A stretch of DNA of 35,860 nucleotides from Candidatus Latescibacterota bacterium (GCA_016187725.1 JACPJE010000287.1:1-35860), one strand, 5' to 3'. Counted from the first letter of the stretch, positions 1-8,335 are shown. The notes: a model not told the origin generated them from the sequence alone. Program-made: numbers and translations.

Positions 1-386
1 AGGTCCCGGGCAGTCCAGGGCTGGCCGTCGCTCCACTTCACCCCGCGGCGGATCTGGATATCGATCTGGGTGTGGTCGGGATTGAAGTGATAGCTCTCGC
101 CGATCCAGGGGATGGGCTGGGCATTTTCCTGGTAGGCGTTGAAGAAGAAGAGCGGCTCGTAGAGGAAATTGTACCCGATGCGGGAGATCCCCCCCGGCAC
201 AAAGGGGTTGAAGGCATCGTAGTCCACGATCTGGCCGGCGCAGGTGTTGGGCTCGATGCAGTCCATGATCAGGGTGCGGTTGCGCGGCACGTTCTTCAGT
301 CCCCCCGGTGAGGGGGCGCTCTTGTCTGGTTGCCCGCCACAGGCCAGCAGCAGGGCTGCCAGCACCAGGAGGTATCTCATCTGCAT
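1..386 (-). CDS. ABC transporter substrate-binding lipoprotein, family 5 (partial, runs off the window)
   Basis: Only the first ~128 residues are in the window. The start at 386 has an AGGAGGAG ribosome site about 11 nt upstream; a second ATG six bases later is possible. The N-terminus is a short lipoprotein signal: Met-Gln-Met-Arg, a hydrophobic run, then the lipobox LLAC with the lipidated Cys at about residue 17. The mature part reads like the start of oligopeptide/dipeptide binding proteins (SBP_bac_5): a 'D..NPF' segment, then 'YEPLFFFNA', then 'IRRGVKWSDGQPWTARD', which matches the 'LR.gvkWsDG.p.ta.D' signature of that family. By family knowledge it would bind peptides or similar solutes outside the membrane and pass them to an ABC permease, whose genes should lie beyond position 1. 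The substrate cannot be told. Confidence 0.85.
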   Translation of the reverse strand, partial: MQMRYLLVLAALLLACGGQPDKSAPSPGGLKNVPRNRTLIMDCIEPNTCAGQIVDYDAFNPFVPGGISRIGYNFLYEPLFFFNAYQENAQPIPWIGESYHFNPDHTQIDIQIRRGVKWSDGQPWTARD

Positions 387-402
387 CGAGGTGTTCTCTC
401 CT

Positions 403-458
403 CCTCAGAAGTATTTCCCGTACAACACCCCCAGGCGCTCTTTCACCCTCGCCGGGAT
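403..458 (-). pseudogene. Duplicated 3' end of mtnP (gene-tail fragment)
   Basis: This ~56-bp stretch repeats the last codons of mtnP (the true end is at 1043-1098) with about five mismatches. Read on the minus strand it encodes ARVKERLGVLYGKYF followed by TGA, the same C-terminus as the intact enzyme. The frame continues a few codons upstream with unrelated residues, so similarity begins at about 458. The duplication brackets the two-gene cassette at 479-999. The stop codon and following GAGGAGGAG also supply the ribosome site for the lipoprotein gene at 386. The copies are direct repeats in the same orientation. Confidence 0.85.
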
Positions 459-478
459 GGTTTCAGAAGCGGCGGCCT

Positions 479-730
479 TTACGCTTTTCCAACCTGCTCG
501 ACTTCCCGAAGCACTACGGGCAGATTTGGATGCTCAAAACTCATACCCGGCGCAGGTACACGGTGGTGTCGGATGTTGGGTGGGATGTGCTTGTGGTGAG
601 GCATGGTCAAGGCGAGATTCGGATCATTGGGATGAGGGAAGTCATCGTACCAGTAAAGTCGTTCCTCGCCTCGATAGACTTCATACCCGTAGCTGTATTC
701 GCTCAACGACCGCAGAGGGTTGACAGCCAT
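479..730 (-). CDS. Putative toxin, DUF6516 (TumE-like)
   Basis: An 83-residue protein. The middle has an 'EYSYGYEVY' strand, a '[14 protein letters not shown]' segment and 'MPHHKHIPP', resembling the DUF6516/TumE toxin pattern of a YDN..PHH segment followed by FPHHKH. I recognise the family by pattern only. The usual N-terminal ~25 residues appear short or missing. The start ATG at 730 overlaps the stop of the upstream 89-codon gene by one base (TGATG), so the two are translationally coupled, antitoxin first, as in type II toxin-antitoxin modules. The reading frame stops at 479, just before the duplicated mtnP tail. It could also be a conserved protein with no toxic activity. Confidence 0.55.
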   Translation of the reverse strand: MAVNPLRSLSEYSYGYEVYRGEERLYWYDDFPHPNDPNLALTMPHHKHIPPNIRHHRVPAPGMSFEHPNLPVVLREVEQVGKA

Positions 731-999
731 CAGTAGGCTGGCTGAAAGCGCAATACGTCTGCCAGTTCACGCTCTCGAAGTTGACGGCGATAGACCTCTC
801 TGCGCCGCTGCCAGGTTTCGTAGATGCCCTTCCAGCGGCTGAAGTCAGCTCGCGTCTCATCATAAGCATCATAGTCAGCTAGTTTGCCGGCCATGAGCGC
901 AGCGTGAAAATCCTCACTGAGAATGCCGTATTTTTCTTCATATAACGTCAACCGGCGTTCCAGTAGCTTCATCTCGATTACCAGTTCGTGGATTTCCAT
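730..999 (-). CDS. Small helical protein, likely antitoxin partner of the DUF6516 gene
   Basis: Eighty-nine residues, almost all predicted helix and strongly charged, with a heptad-like start (residues 1-25: Met-Glu-Ile-His-Glu-Leu, then alternating Leu and charged residues) and an Arg/Glu-rich end. There is no signal peptide, membrane span or clear DNA-binding helix-turn-helix. The segment '[18 protein letters not shown]' and the '[13 protein letters not shown]' helix look like the helical proteins that accompany DUF6516 genes. The ATG at 999 is preceded by AAGGAGAAG at about 8 nt. The stop overlaps the next start, and the pair forms a self-contained cassette on the minus strand between mtnP and the lipoprotein gene. 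The antitoxin role rests on gene order and size, not on a recognised domain. Confidence 0.55.
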   Translation of the reverse strand: MEIHELVIEMKLLERRLTLYEEKYGILSEDFHAALMAGKLADYDAYDETRADFSRWKGIYETWQRRREVYRRQLRERELADVLRFQPAY

Positions 1000-1005
1000 A
1001 AATGC

Positions 1006-1023
1006 TTCTCCTTTTGAGGAGAA
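1006..1023 (-). promoter_or_regulatory. Hairpin enclosing the ribosome-binding site of the antitoxin-like gene
   Basis: On the minus strand TTCTCCT, a four-base loop CAAA and AGGAGAA form a perfect 7-bp hairpin. The right arm is the ribosome-binding site of the gene starting at 999. When folded, the Shine-Dalgarno sequence would be paired. This could simply be chance in a purine-rich leader, but it sits exactly over the site that sets expression of the cassette. Confidence 0.4.
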
Positions 1024-1044
1024 AAACGCCGTATGTCCTCTCTC

Positions 1045-1923
1045 TCAGAAATACTTCCCGTACAACACCCCCAACCGCTCTTTCACCCTCGCCGAGATCG
1101 CCTCGCGCGCGGTGATGATGGCAAAGCGGGCCGCGCTCAGGCACTCGCAATCCGAGGTGGCCGGCAACAGGCGCGCCACCTCGGACACCGTGGCGTTGGC
1201 CAACGCCGCATTCGCCTTGAGGATGCCCAGCACCGCCTCCACCGACACGTCCTCCTCGGTCTCGTGCCAGCAGTCATAGTCCGTGCCCATGGCCAAGAGG
1301 GCGTAGCACATCTCCGCCTCCCGCGCCAGCTTGGCCTCAGGTAGAGCCGTCATGCCGATCACCGCAGCGTCCACTTCCCGTCGGTAGAAATGGGACTCGG
1401 CCCTGGTGGAGAACTGCGGCCCCTCCATACAGATGTAGACCCCGCCCTCATGCACCGTGGCTCCTTTGGCCCTGGCAGCGCGGGCCACCACCTGGCGCAA
1501 CTCCTCGCAGAAGGGATCGGCAAAACCCACGTGGCCGGCGATGCCTTCGCCGAAGAAGGTGGAGGCTCGCACCCCGCGCGTGCGGTCGAAGAGCTGGTCA
1601 GGCAGCACCATGTCCCCCGGCTTGATGTGCTCCTTCATGATCCCCACCGCGCTCACCGCCAACACATGGGTCACCCCCAGTTGTTTGAGGGCGTGGATAT
1701 TGGCCCGGTAGTTCACCTCCGAGGGCAAAAGCCGGTGCCCCCGCCCGTGGCGCGGCAGGAAAAAGACCTGCTGCCCGCTGACCCGCGCCTCGACCACCAT
1801 ATCCGAGGGCCGGCCAAAAGGCGTGCCCAGCGAATGCTCCCGCACCACCTCCACCCCTTCCATCTGGTACACCCCCGACCCGCCGATCACGCCCAGCACG
1901 ACAGGTATTGCGCTTTCTGTCAT
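1045..1923 (-). CDS. mtnP: S-methyl-5'-thioadenosine phosphorylase
   Basis: A 292-residue cytosolic enzyme of the purine nucleoside phosphorylase / MTAP family, the usual length. It splits methylthioadenosine with phosphate into adenine and 5-methylthioribose-1-phosphate, the first step of methionine salvage. Visible signatures are 'IGGSGVY' near the N-terminus (phosphate loop), 'LPRHGRGH' with 'PSEVNYRANI', 'VSAVGIMKE', and 'CMEGPQFSTRAES', the family's substrate-binding motif, followed by 'VIGMTALPEAKLAREAEMCYA'. The late 'TDYDCWHE' segment is typical of MTAP rather than plain nucleoside phosphorylases. An AAAGGAG site lies before the start at 1923. It is divergent from the helicase gene at 1986 across a 62-bp gap holding AT-rich promoter-like sequence (GATAATGCTTATATT). 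No other mtn genes are in the window. Confidence 0.93.
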   Translation of the reverse strand: MTESAIPVVLGVIGGSGVYQMEGVEVVREHSLGTPFGRPSDMVVEARVSGQQVFFLPRHGRGHRLLPSEVNYRANIHALKQLGVTHVLAVSAVGIMKEHIKPGDMVLPDQLFDRTRGVRASTFFGEGIAGHVGFADPFCEELRQVVARAARAKGATVHEGGVYICMEGPQFSTRAESHFYRREVDAAVIGMTALPEAKLAREAEMCYALLAMGTDYDCWHETEEDVSVEAVLGILKANAALANATVSEVARLLPATSDCECLSAARFAIITAREAISARVKERLGVLYGKYF

Positions 1924-1985
1924 CTTCTTCTCCTTTCAGCGAACCGGTCCAAAGATAATGCTTATATTTCCCCTATCCAACGCCT

Positions 1986-4337
1986 ATGGAACCCCAATTA
2001 CTCAAACTCTCTGTGCGCGACCTGGTCGCCTTTGGCCTGCGCTCCGGCAACCTCGAAAAGGGCGGCTTCGGCAACCCCGAACGGGCGGTAGAAGGCACCC
2101 GCGGCCACCAGCAGGTGCAGCGCTCCCGCCCCGCCGCGTACCAGAGCGAGGTGCCCATCTCGCTGCTGGTGGAGACCGAGGAATTCGCCCTGGTGGTCAG
2201 CGGCCGCATCGACGGCCTGCTCGTCGAGGAGGACCAGGTCCTCATCGAGGAGATCAAGACCACCTACACCGCCCTCGACGAGCTGGAGGAGAACCCCCAC
2301 CACTGGGCCCAGGCCAAGATCTACGCCCACTTCTTCGCCGCCCAGCACCAGATAGAAGAGATCCAGGTCCAGCTTACCTATGTACATCTGGATTCAGGGG
2401 AACTGAAAGAAGAATGCCGCACCTGCCAGGCCGGGGAGCTGGCGCAGTTCTTCCAGACCCTGCTCGACCGGTACCTGCGCTGGATGAAACACTACCTGGC
2501 CTGGTGCGCCGAGCGCGACCGGTCCATCGAGGAACTCCAGTTCCCCTTCCCTGCCTTCCGCCGCGGCCAAAAGCAGCTGATGGGCGCCACCTTCCGGGCC
2601 ATCGAGGGCCAGGGCCGGCTCTTCGCCCAGGCCCCCACCGGCATCGGCAAGACCATCTCCACCCTCTTCCCCGCCCTCAAGGCCCTGGGGGCCGGGCACG
2701 TGGCCAAGATCTTCTACCTGACCGCCAAGACCAGCGGCCGGGCCATTGCCGAGAAGGCCATCGAGGACCTGCGCCGGTCCGGCCTCAAGTGCAAGAACCT
2801 CACCCTCACCGCCCGGGAGCGGATCTGCTTCAACGCCAGCGAGGGCCGCCCCTGCGACGTGCAGCAGTGCGAGTACGCCCTGGGGTACTACGACCGCATC
2901 GAGGGCGCCCTGGACGAGCTGTTCAGCCACGATGCCATTCCCCGGGCCCGGGTCGAGGAGGTGGCGCGCCAGCACCGGGTTTGCCCTTTTGAGCTGTCGC
3001 TCGACCTGTCCCTCTGGGCGGATGTGATCATCTGCGATTACAACTACATCTTCGACCCCCGGGCCTACCTCCGGCGCTTCTTCCTGGAAGAAGGCGGGGC
3101 GTATGCCTTTCTCATCGACGAGGCCCACAACCTGGTGGACCGGGCCCGCGAGATGTTTTCGGCCGAGCTGAGCCGGCTCCAGATTGGGGGCCTGCGGCGG
3201 CGCCTCAAGAAGGAACACCCCGGCCTCAAGCGCGCCCTCAAGGAGTTGGAAGACTGCCTGGCTGAGGCGGGCCGGCGCTGCGCCGAGTTGGGCCAGCCCT
3301 GGGTGGAGCGCGAACTGCCCCACGACCTGATGCCCCTCTTGCCCGATTTTCTCGAAAAAGCCGAGCAGGTGCTGGTGCGCGACCTGAACGCCTCCTACCG
3401 CGAGGAACTGATCGAACTCTACTTCGCGGTCTTCGGCTTTCAGCGCATCGCCGATCTCTTTGGCCCCAACTACGCCACCTACGCCGAGCCCAATCTCAAG
3501 GATCTGTGCCTCAAGCTCTTCTGTATGGACCCGGCCCCCCAGTTGCGCGAGGCCCTGCGGCGCGGCACCTCGGCGGTATTCTTCTCCGCCACCCTCACCC
3601 CGCTCGAATACTTCCGCCAGGTGCTGGGCGGCGAGGAAGGCGACGCCCTGCTCGACCTGGAGTCCCCCTTCCCCGCCGAACACTTCAAGTTGCTCCTGGC
3701 CGACCACCTCGACACCTCGTACAAGGGCCGCGGCCAGAGCTTCGACCAGGTCGCCGAATCCATCGCCGCCCTCATCAGCCAGCACCGCGGCAACTACCTG
3801 GTCTTCTTCCCCTCCTACCAGTACCTGCAGGAGGTGTCCAGCCGTTTTCGCGCCGCCCACCCCGACGTGGAGATCCTGGTGCAGAGCAGTGGCATGAGCG
3901 AACGACAGCGGGAGGAATTCCTCGCCGTCTTCGACGCCGAGAATCCCGACACCCTGGTGGGCTTTGCGGTGATGGGCGGCATCTTCGGCGAGGGCATCGA
4001 CCTGGTGGGCGAGCGCCTGGTGGGCGCCATCGTGGTGGGCGTGGGCCTGCCCCAGGTCTGCCTGGAGCGCGAACTGATCCGCGCCTACTACGACGAGCAG
4101 GAAGTGGCCGGCTTCGACTTCGCCTACACCTTTCCGGGCATGAACCGGGTATTGCAGGCGGCCGGCCGGGTGATCCGCTCCCCCCAGGACCGGGGCGTGG
4201 TCCTGCTCATCGACCGCCGCTTTGGCTGGACCAATTACCGCCGCCTCTTCCCCCCCCATTGGCGGGCAGTCGATCTGGCCCGCAACCCCGCGCACATCAG
4301 CCTGAAGACCGAGCACTTCTGGACTCCGCAGGCCTGA
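1986..4337 (+). CDS. DinG/XPD-family ATP-dependent DNA helicase with N-terminal PD-(D/E)XK nuclease-like domain
   Basis: A 783-residue fusion. Residues ~1-170 form a RecB/Cas4-like nuclease domain: 'GRIDGLLVEE' supplies the Asp and 'IEEIKTT' the E-x-K pair of the PD-(D/E)XK active site. The helicase part follows: Q-motif-like 'FPFPAFRRGQKQLM', Walker A 'APTGIGKT', Walker B 'FLIDEAHNL', and late motifs 'FSATL', 'GEGIDLVGERL' and 'QAAGRVIRSPQDRGVVLLID' (motif VI). Cysteines at 'RICFN', 'RPCDVQQC' and 'RVCPF' fit the four-Cys iron-sulfur cluster of XPD/DinG helicases. The expected role is 5'-3' unwinding in DNA repair or R-loop removal, with possible strand cutting. No clear ribosome site precedes the ATG. 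The last 41 bp overlap the convergent MFS gene. Confidence 0.9.
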   Translation: MEPQLLKLSVRDLVAFGLRSGNLEKGGFGNPERAVEGTRGHQQVQRSRPAAYQSEVPISLLVETEEFALVVSGRIDGLLVEEDQVLIEEIKTTYTALDELEENPHHWAQAKIYAHFFAAQHQIEEIQVQLTYVHLDSGELKEECRTCQAGELAQFFQTLLDRYLRWMKHYLAWCAERDRSIEELQFPFPAFRRGQKQLMGATFRAIEGQGRLFAQAPTGIGKTISTLFPALKALGAGHVAKIFYLTAKTSGRAIAEKAIEDLRRSGLKCKNLTLTARERICFNASEGRPCDVQQCEYALGYYDRIEGALDELFSHDAIPRARVEEVARQHRVCPFELSLDLSLWADVIICDYNYIFDPRAYLRRFFLEEGGAYAFLIDEAHNLVDRAREMFSAELSRLQIGGLRRRLKKEHPGLKRALKELEDCLAEAGRRCAELGQPWVERELPHDLMPLLPDFLEKAEQVLVRDLNASYREELIELYFAVFGFQRIADLFGPNYATYAEPNLKDLCLKLFCMDPAPQLREALRRGTSAVFFSATLTPLEYFRQVLGGEEGDALLDLESPFPAEHFKLLLADHLDTSYKGRGQSFDQVAESIAALISQHRGNYLVFFPSYQYLQEVSSRFRAAHPDVEILVQSSGMSERQREEFLAVFDAENPDTLVGFAVMGGIFGEGIDLVGERLVGAIVVGVGLPQVCLERELIRAYYDEQEVAGFDFAYTFPGMNRVLQAAGRVIRSPQDRGVVLLIDRRFGWTNYRRLFPPHWRAVDLARNPAHISLKTEHFWTPQA

Positions 4338-5505
4338 GCCGCTGCCGCCAGCCGAACCAGAACACCACCACCAGCGCCCCCAGCAACACCGGGATGGTGC
4401 CCCGGTTGAGGGCCTCCCAACCCACCTGCTCCTCCAGCGGCCCCGAGGCCAGGGTGCTCAGCACCAGGGCCCCGAAGACGGCAAAGTCGTTGAGGGCCTG
4501 CACCCGGGTCCGCTCCCAGGGCTCGTAGGTGGTGGTCAACAGGGCGGTGGCGCTGACGAAGAGGAAGTTCCAGCCCACCCCCAGCAAGGTCAACCCCACC
4601 AGGAAATGTTCCAGCTCCAGGCCGCTCAACCCCACCCCTGCCGCCCCCAGCAAGAGCATCACCCCGGCCAGCATCATCCGGGTCTCGCCGAAGCGGCCGA
4701 TCAGGTGCCCGGTGAAGAAGGCCGGCACGTACATGCCCAGCACGTGCCACTGGATCACCTGGGCGGTGTCGGCAAAGGCGTGGTGGTGCCGGCCCATACA
4801 CAGGGGCGTGGCGTTCATCAAGAGGGACATGATCCCCCAACTGAGCACGGCCCCGGCCAGGGCCAGCATACAGGCCGGCTGCCGGGCGATCTGCCAGAGG
4901 GGACGACCTTCGCGGGCCTGCTCCTCGGCCGAGGGCAGGGGCAAACGCACCAGGGCCATGAAGCCCAGACTCAACAGGTGCACCAGCAGGATGCAGGCAA
5001 AGGGACCGGCAAAGGGATTGTCCCCCAGCCAATCGCGCGACCACACCGCCAGCCTGGACCCCAGCAGGGCAGCCGCGATCCCCCCCCCCATCACCAGGGA
5101 GATGGCCCGGCTCTTGAGCGCAATGTCCACGGCCTCGGCAGCGGCAAAGCGGTAATAGGTGGCAAAACCACCCGCTGCCCCCACCCCCAGAGCGCCCAGG
5201 CACAGGACCCAGAATGCCGCGTGCAACACCCCGGCCAGGGCCAGGCTCGCGCCCAGGGCGCCGATGACCGCCCCCAGGGAGAAGCCCAGGCGGCGGCCGC
5301 GCCGGCGCATGAGCCGGGCCGCCGGAAAGGTGGTCAAGAGGGTGGCCACCGGCACCAGGGCCAGGGGCAGGGTGGCCAGGTCCGGGCTGGGTGCCAGCTG
5401 CCGGCCCAGCAGGGCCATGACCGTCAATAAGATTACGCTGGCGGTGCGGGTGCAGGACTCGCAGGCGAAGAGCAGGAAGAGATTGCGGTAGGGGTTCACA
5501 GGCAC
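4297..5505 (-). CDS. Major facilitator superfamily transporter
   Basis: A 402-residue integral membrane protein with about twelve hydrophobic segments in two halves, separated by a hydrophilic loop near residues 190-205. The loop after the second helix carries 'RLMRRRGRRLGFSLG', the MFS motif A (G-x-L-x-D-R-x-G-R-R type, degenerate here), and 'GHLIGRFGETRMM' is the matching motif in the second half. There is a His-rich stretch 'GRHHHAFAD' at the start of the second half. Substrate cannot be inferred. The gene converges on the helicase gene and overlaps its 3' end by 41 bp; its start faces the dehydrogenase operon at 5604. Confidence 0.85.
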   Translation of the reverse strand: MPVNPYRNLFLLFACESCTRTASVILLTVMALLGRQLAPSPDLATLPLALVPVATLLTTFPAARLMRRRGRRLGFSLGAVIGALGASLALAGVLHAAFWVLCLGALGVGAAGGFATYYRFAAAEAVDIALKSRAISLVMGGGIAAALLGSRLAVWSRDWLGDNPFAGPFACILLVHLLSLGFMALVRLPLPSAEEQAREGRPLWQIARQPACMLALAGAVLSWGIMSLLMNATPLCMGRHHHAFADTAQVIQWHVLGMYVPAFFTGHLIGRFGETRMMLAGVMLLLGAAGVGLSGLELEHFLVGLTLLGVGWNFLFVSATALLTTTYEPWERTRVQALNDFAVFGALVLSTLASGPLEEQVGWEALNRGTIPVLLGALVVVFWFGWRQRLRPAESRSARSSG

Positions 5506-5603
5506 AGGGGCCTCCGGGCGTCAGTTGGTTGGCCAAATATAACTTGCTCCCCGCACCCTGGCGCGGTATAGTATCTGCAAAAGCAAAACAGGAGGTGCAG
5601 ACC

Positions 5604-6734
5604 ATGGCGCGCATGGGCAGAGCGGCGATTCTGGATCAGGTCAAAGGGCAGGTCACCATAGCCGAGGCTCCGGTTCCCGACCCCGGACCGGGGGAAGTAC
5701 TGGTGCGCCAGACCATGTGCGGCTTGTGCGGGACCGATGTCCACATCTACCACGGGCATTTCCCCAACACCCGCTTTCCCCTGGTCCTGGGGCACGAGAT
5801 CCTCGGGCGGGTCGAGGGCCTGGGCAAGGGGGTCACCGCCGACTCCATGGGCGAACCCGTGGTCGAGGGCGACCTGGTCGCAGTGGTACCTGGCGTGGCC
5901 TGCGGCAACTGTTATTTTTGCGCCGTGCTGCGGGAGCCGGGCCTGTGCGCCCAGGGCGTGGCCTACGGCTTCCGCCCTGCGCTGGATCAAGCGCCCCATT
6001 TCCAGGGAGGGTTCTCCGAATACGTCCTGCTCGACTACCCCCGCTCCACCTTTCTCAAGATGCACGTGGCCCCGGAAATCGCCGTGCTCCTCGAACCCTT
6101 CACCGTGGGCCTGCACTTCGCCGACCGGGCCAATCTGCGCATCGGCGCCAGCGTGGTCATCCAGGGGGCCGGCGCCATCGGCATCTTCAGCCTGGCCGCG
6201 GCCCGCGAAGCCGGGGCCCACCAGACCATCGTCGTCGGCGCGCCGGCCTCGCGGCTGGAACTGGCCAGGCAGTTTGGCGCTGACCTGACCATCGACATCG
6301 AAAAGGTCCGCGATCCGGCCGAGCGCATCGCCCTGGTCAAAGCCGCCACGCCCGGCGGGTACGGGGCGGATGCGGTCTTCGAATGCACCGGCGTCCCCCA
6401 GTCCATCCCCGAGGGCATCCAGATGCTCCGCCGGGGAGGCACCTATGTCGAGGGCGGCCACTTCACCAATGCCGGGGACGTCACCCTCAATCCCCACCAC
6501 CACTTCGTCCGCAACCACATCACCCTGGTCGGGGTCTGGGGCAGCTCCCTGTCCCATTTTGTGCGCGGCCGGCCCCTCCTCGAATCAGGCCGTTATCCCT
6601 TTGACCAGTTGGTCTCCCACCGCCTGCCCCTGGAGCGCCTGGGCGATGCCATCCAGGCCCTGTCGACCAATTACCGCCTGGACGGGGTGGAGGCCCGCAA
6701 GATCGCCATCCTGGCCCATCCCCAGGAGTCCTGA
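5604..6734 (+). CDS. Zinc-binding alcohol dehydrogenase family protein (MDR superfamily)
   Basis: A 376-residue NAD(P)-dependent dehydrogenase. I place the start at 5604, where AGGAGGTG lies 7-8 nt upstream; the frame is open further upstream but without a ribosome site. The catalytic zinc ligands are the Cys in 'MCGLCGTDVH' and the His-Glu of 'VLGHEILGRV'. The structural zinc lobe is 'ACGNCYFCAVLREPGLC' with four cysteines. The Rossmann fold is marked by 'VIQGAGAIGIFSLA'. It resembles threonine/sorbitol dehydrogenase-type MDR enzymes, and the substrate is not known. It is the first gene of the operon with nitrile hydratase: its stop is one base before the beta-subunit ATG. Co-transcription suggests it handles an alcohol, aldehyde or acid made before or after the nitrile step. 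Confidence 0.88.
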   Translation: MARMGRAAILDQVKGQVTIAEAPVPDPGPGEVLVRQTMCGLCGTDVHIYHGHFPNTRFPLVLGHEILGRVEGLGKGVTADSMGEPVVEGDLVAVVPGVACGNCYFCAVLREPGLCAQGVAYGFRPALDQAPHFQGGFSEYVLLDYPRSTFLKMHVAPEIAVLLEPFTVGLHFADRANLRIGASVVIQGAGAIGIFSLAAAREAGAHQTIVVGAPASRLELARQFGADLTIDIEKVRDPAERIALVKAATPGGYGADAVFECTGVPQSIPEGIQMLRRGGTYVEGGHFTNAGDVTLNPHHHFVRNHITLVGVWGSSLSHFVRGRPLLESGRYPFDQLVSHRLPLERLGDAIQALSTNYRLDGVEARKIAILAHPQES

Positions 6735-6735
6735 G

Positions 6736-7404
6736 ATGGACGGCATCCACGACCTGGGCGGCATGCACGGCTTTGGCCTGGTGCCGCGCGAGGCCGACGA
6801 ACCGGTCTTCCACGAGGCCTGGGAGGGGCGGCTCTACGCCATGCGCGTGAGCACCCGGCTGGCCGATCCGGGCAATTTGCGCCCTCACATCGAAAGGATG
6901 GAGCCGGGCCAATACCTGAATTCTAGCTACTACGAGAAGTGGCTCCACGCCTGGACCCAGATCCTCTTTGAAAACGGCGCCCTGACCGAGGAGGAACTGC
7001 AGACGCGCGAGGCGGACTTGGCTGCCCACCCCGATACTGACCTGCCCCGGCGCGAGGACCCGGCCCAGGCCAGACAGGCCCTGGAGCGGCTGCGCCTGCC
7101 TCAACCCCTCCAGCGCGAGGCCACCTCTCAACCCCGCTTCCAGATCGGCGACTCGGTGCGCACCCGCCACTTCCACCCGCCCGGCCACACCCGCCTGCCC
7201 CGGTACGCGCGCGGCAAACAGGGTGCGGTGACTGGATACTACGGCTTCCAGGACTTCCCCGACGAGGCCCCCACCGGCAGCACCCCGCCAGTGCAACCCC
7301 TCTACGCAGTGCGTTTTGCCGCCGGGGAACTGTGGGGCGAATCCGCCGAAGCCAATAGCGCGGTACACCTGGATATGTGGGAGAGTTATCTGGAGCCGGC
7401 CTGA
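6736..7404 (+). CDS. nthB: Nitrile hydratase subunit beta
   Basis: A 222-residue subunit recognised by its N-terminus 'MDGIHDLGGMHGFG', the signature of nitrile hydratase beta chains, followed by 'FHEAWEGRLYAM', 'IERMEPGQYLNSSYYEKWL' and the C-terminal SH3-like domain (~130-222: 'FQIGDSVRTRHFHPPGHTRL', 'YARGKQGAV', 'PLYAVRFAAGELWGE'). The conserved Arg in 'IERM' is expected to contact the alpha-subunit cysteine claw. With alpha it hydrates nitriles to amides in the cytosol. The ATG lies one base after the dehydrogenase stop, with AGGAG upstream. In known cobalt-type operons beta is directly followed by alpha; here two unrelated genes (2.7 kb) intervene. Confidence 0.93.
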   Translation: MDGIHDLGGMHGFGLVPREADEPVFHEAWEGRLYAMRVSTRLADPGNLRPHIERMEPGQYLNSSYYEKWLHAWTQILFENGALTEEELQTREADLAAHPDTDLPRREDPAQARQALERLRLPQPLQREATSQPRFQIGDSVRTRHFHPPGHTRLPRYARGKQGAVTGYYGFQDFPDEAPTGSTPPVQPLYAVRFAAGELWGESAEANSAVHLDMWESYLEPA

Positions 7405-7460
7405 ATCCCTGAGAAAAAAGAGGACTGCATGAGCATGACCGTCCCCTGCGCAGGAGACCG

Positions 7461-8333
7461 ATGATGAGCAATTGGATGAGGAGCTGGCTGGTGGCTGCCG
7501 ACGGCCTGTACCTGGGCCAGCCCGGCGGCAGTTGGCAGCGCCTGGGCAGCGCTGACTTCGGCCTGAGCAGCGCGCTGCGCGAGCCGGGTCGGCTGGTGGC
7601 TGGCGCCTGTGTGGGCAGCGGTCTGTGGGAATGGCGTGCCGGCGGGGATCGCTGGGTCCAGCTCCACGACGAGACCCTCACCGAGGTTCTGGCCCTGGCC
7701 CGCGTCCCCGGAGACCCCGGCGTCATCGCCGGCTCTCCCTATGGCCTGGCCCTGGGCCGGCGCGACGAACTGGGGGCCGTGCGCTGGCACAGCTGCTCGG
7801 ATGGGCTGCGGGTGAACGAACGCTTCACCAACACCGTACTGGTGGACCCCTCGGTGCCGGGCCGCTGGCTGGTGGGCACCGAAGCCGGGGTGCTGCTCGC
7901 CGAGGAGTCGGGGAAACGCTGGACGCACACCAGCCTGACCGGCACCCCCGTGCGCGCCCTCTTACACGCCCTGGGGACTTTCTGGGCCGGCACGGACGAG
8001 CGCGGCATCTGGCGCAGCGACGAGGGCCGCCGCTGGAACCGGGTCGGCCGTGGCATGGAAGAGGAGACCATCTTCGCCCTGGCCCAGAGCCATGGCCGCA
8101 TCCTGGCCGGCAGCCGGCGCGGGGTGATGGCCGGGGATGGGGCGGTGCCCTGGGAGCGCCTCGGCCCGCCTATGCTCGCCGCCGCCGTGGCCGCCCATCC
8201 CGCGCGCCCGGAATGCTGGCTGGCCGGGGCCAGCCCGGGCGGCCTGTGGGGCACCGAGGACAGCGGAGCCACCTGGCGTCAGCTGGGCACCTTCAACCAC
8301 GTGCGCGCCCTGCTGGCGCCGGAGGAGATCTGA
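7461..8333 (+). CDS. BNR/Asp-box beta-propeller protein inside the nitrile hydratase operon
   Basis: About 290 residues, no signal peptide or membrane span, so probably cytosolic. It is built of ~40-residue repeats with Asp-box turns: 'EESGKRWTH', 'RSDEGRRWNR' and 'TEDSGATWRQ', each after a strand ending 'W..G' or 'LAG'. This is the fold of WD40/YCF48-like and sialidase-like propellers. I see no catalytic Arg triad of sialidases, so a scaffold or assembly role is more likely than hydrolysis. Two in-frame ATGs (7461, 7464) follow AGGAG. It begins 56 bp after nthB and ends 2 bp before the next ATG (8336), so it belongs to the operon. YCF48-type propellers help assemble metalloproteins in photosystem II; a like role for the nitrile hydratase metal centre would be inference only. 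Confidence 0.75.
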   Translation: MMSNWMRSWLVAADGLYLGQPGGSWQRLGSADFGLSSALREPGRLVAGACVGSGLWEWRAGGDRWVQLHDETLTEVLALARVPGDPGVIAGSPYGLALGRRDELGAVRWHSCSDGLRVNERFTNTVLVDPSVPGRWLVGTEAGVLLAEESGKRWTHTSLTGTPVRALLHALGTFWAGTDERGIWRSDEGRRWNRVGRGMEEETIFALAQSHGRILAGSRRGVMAGDGAVPWERLGPPMLAAAVAAHPARPECWLAGASPGGLWGTEDSGATWRQLGTFNHVRALLAPEEI

Positions 8334-8335
8334 CC

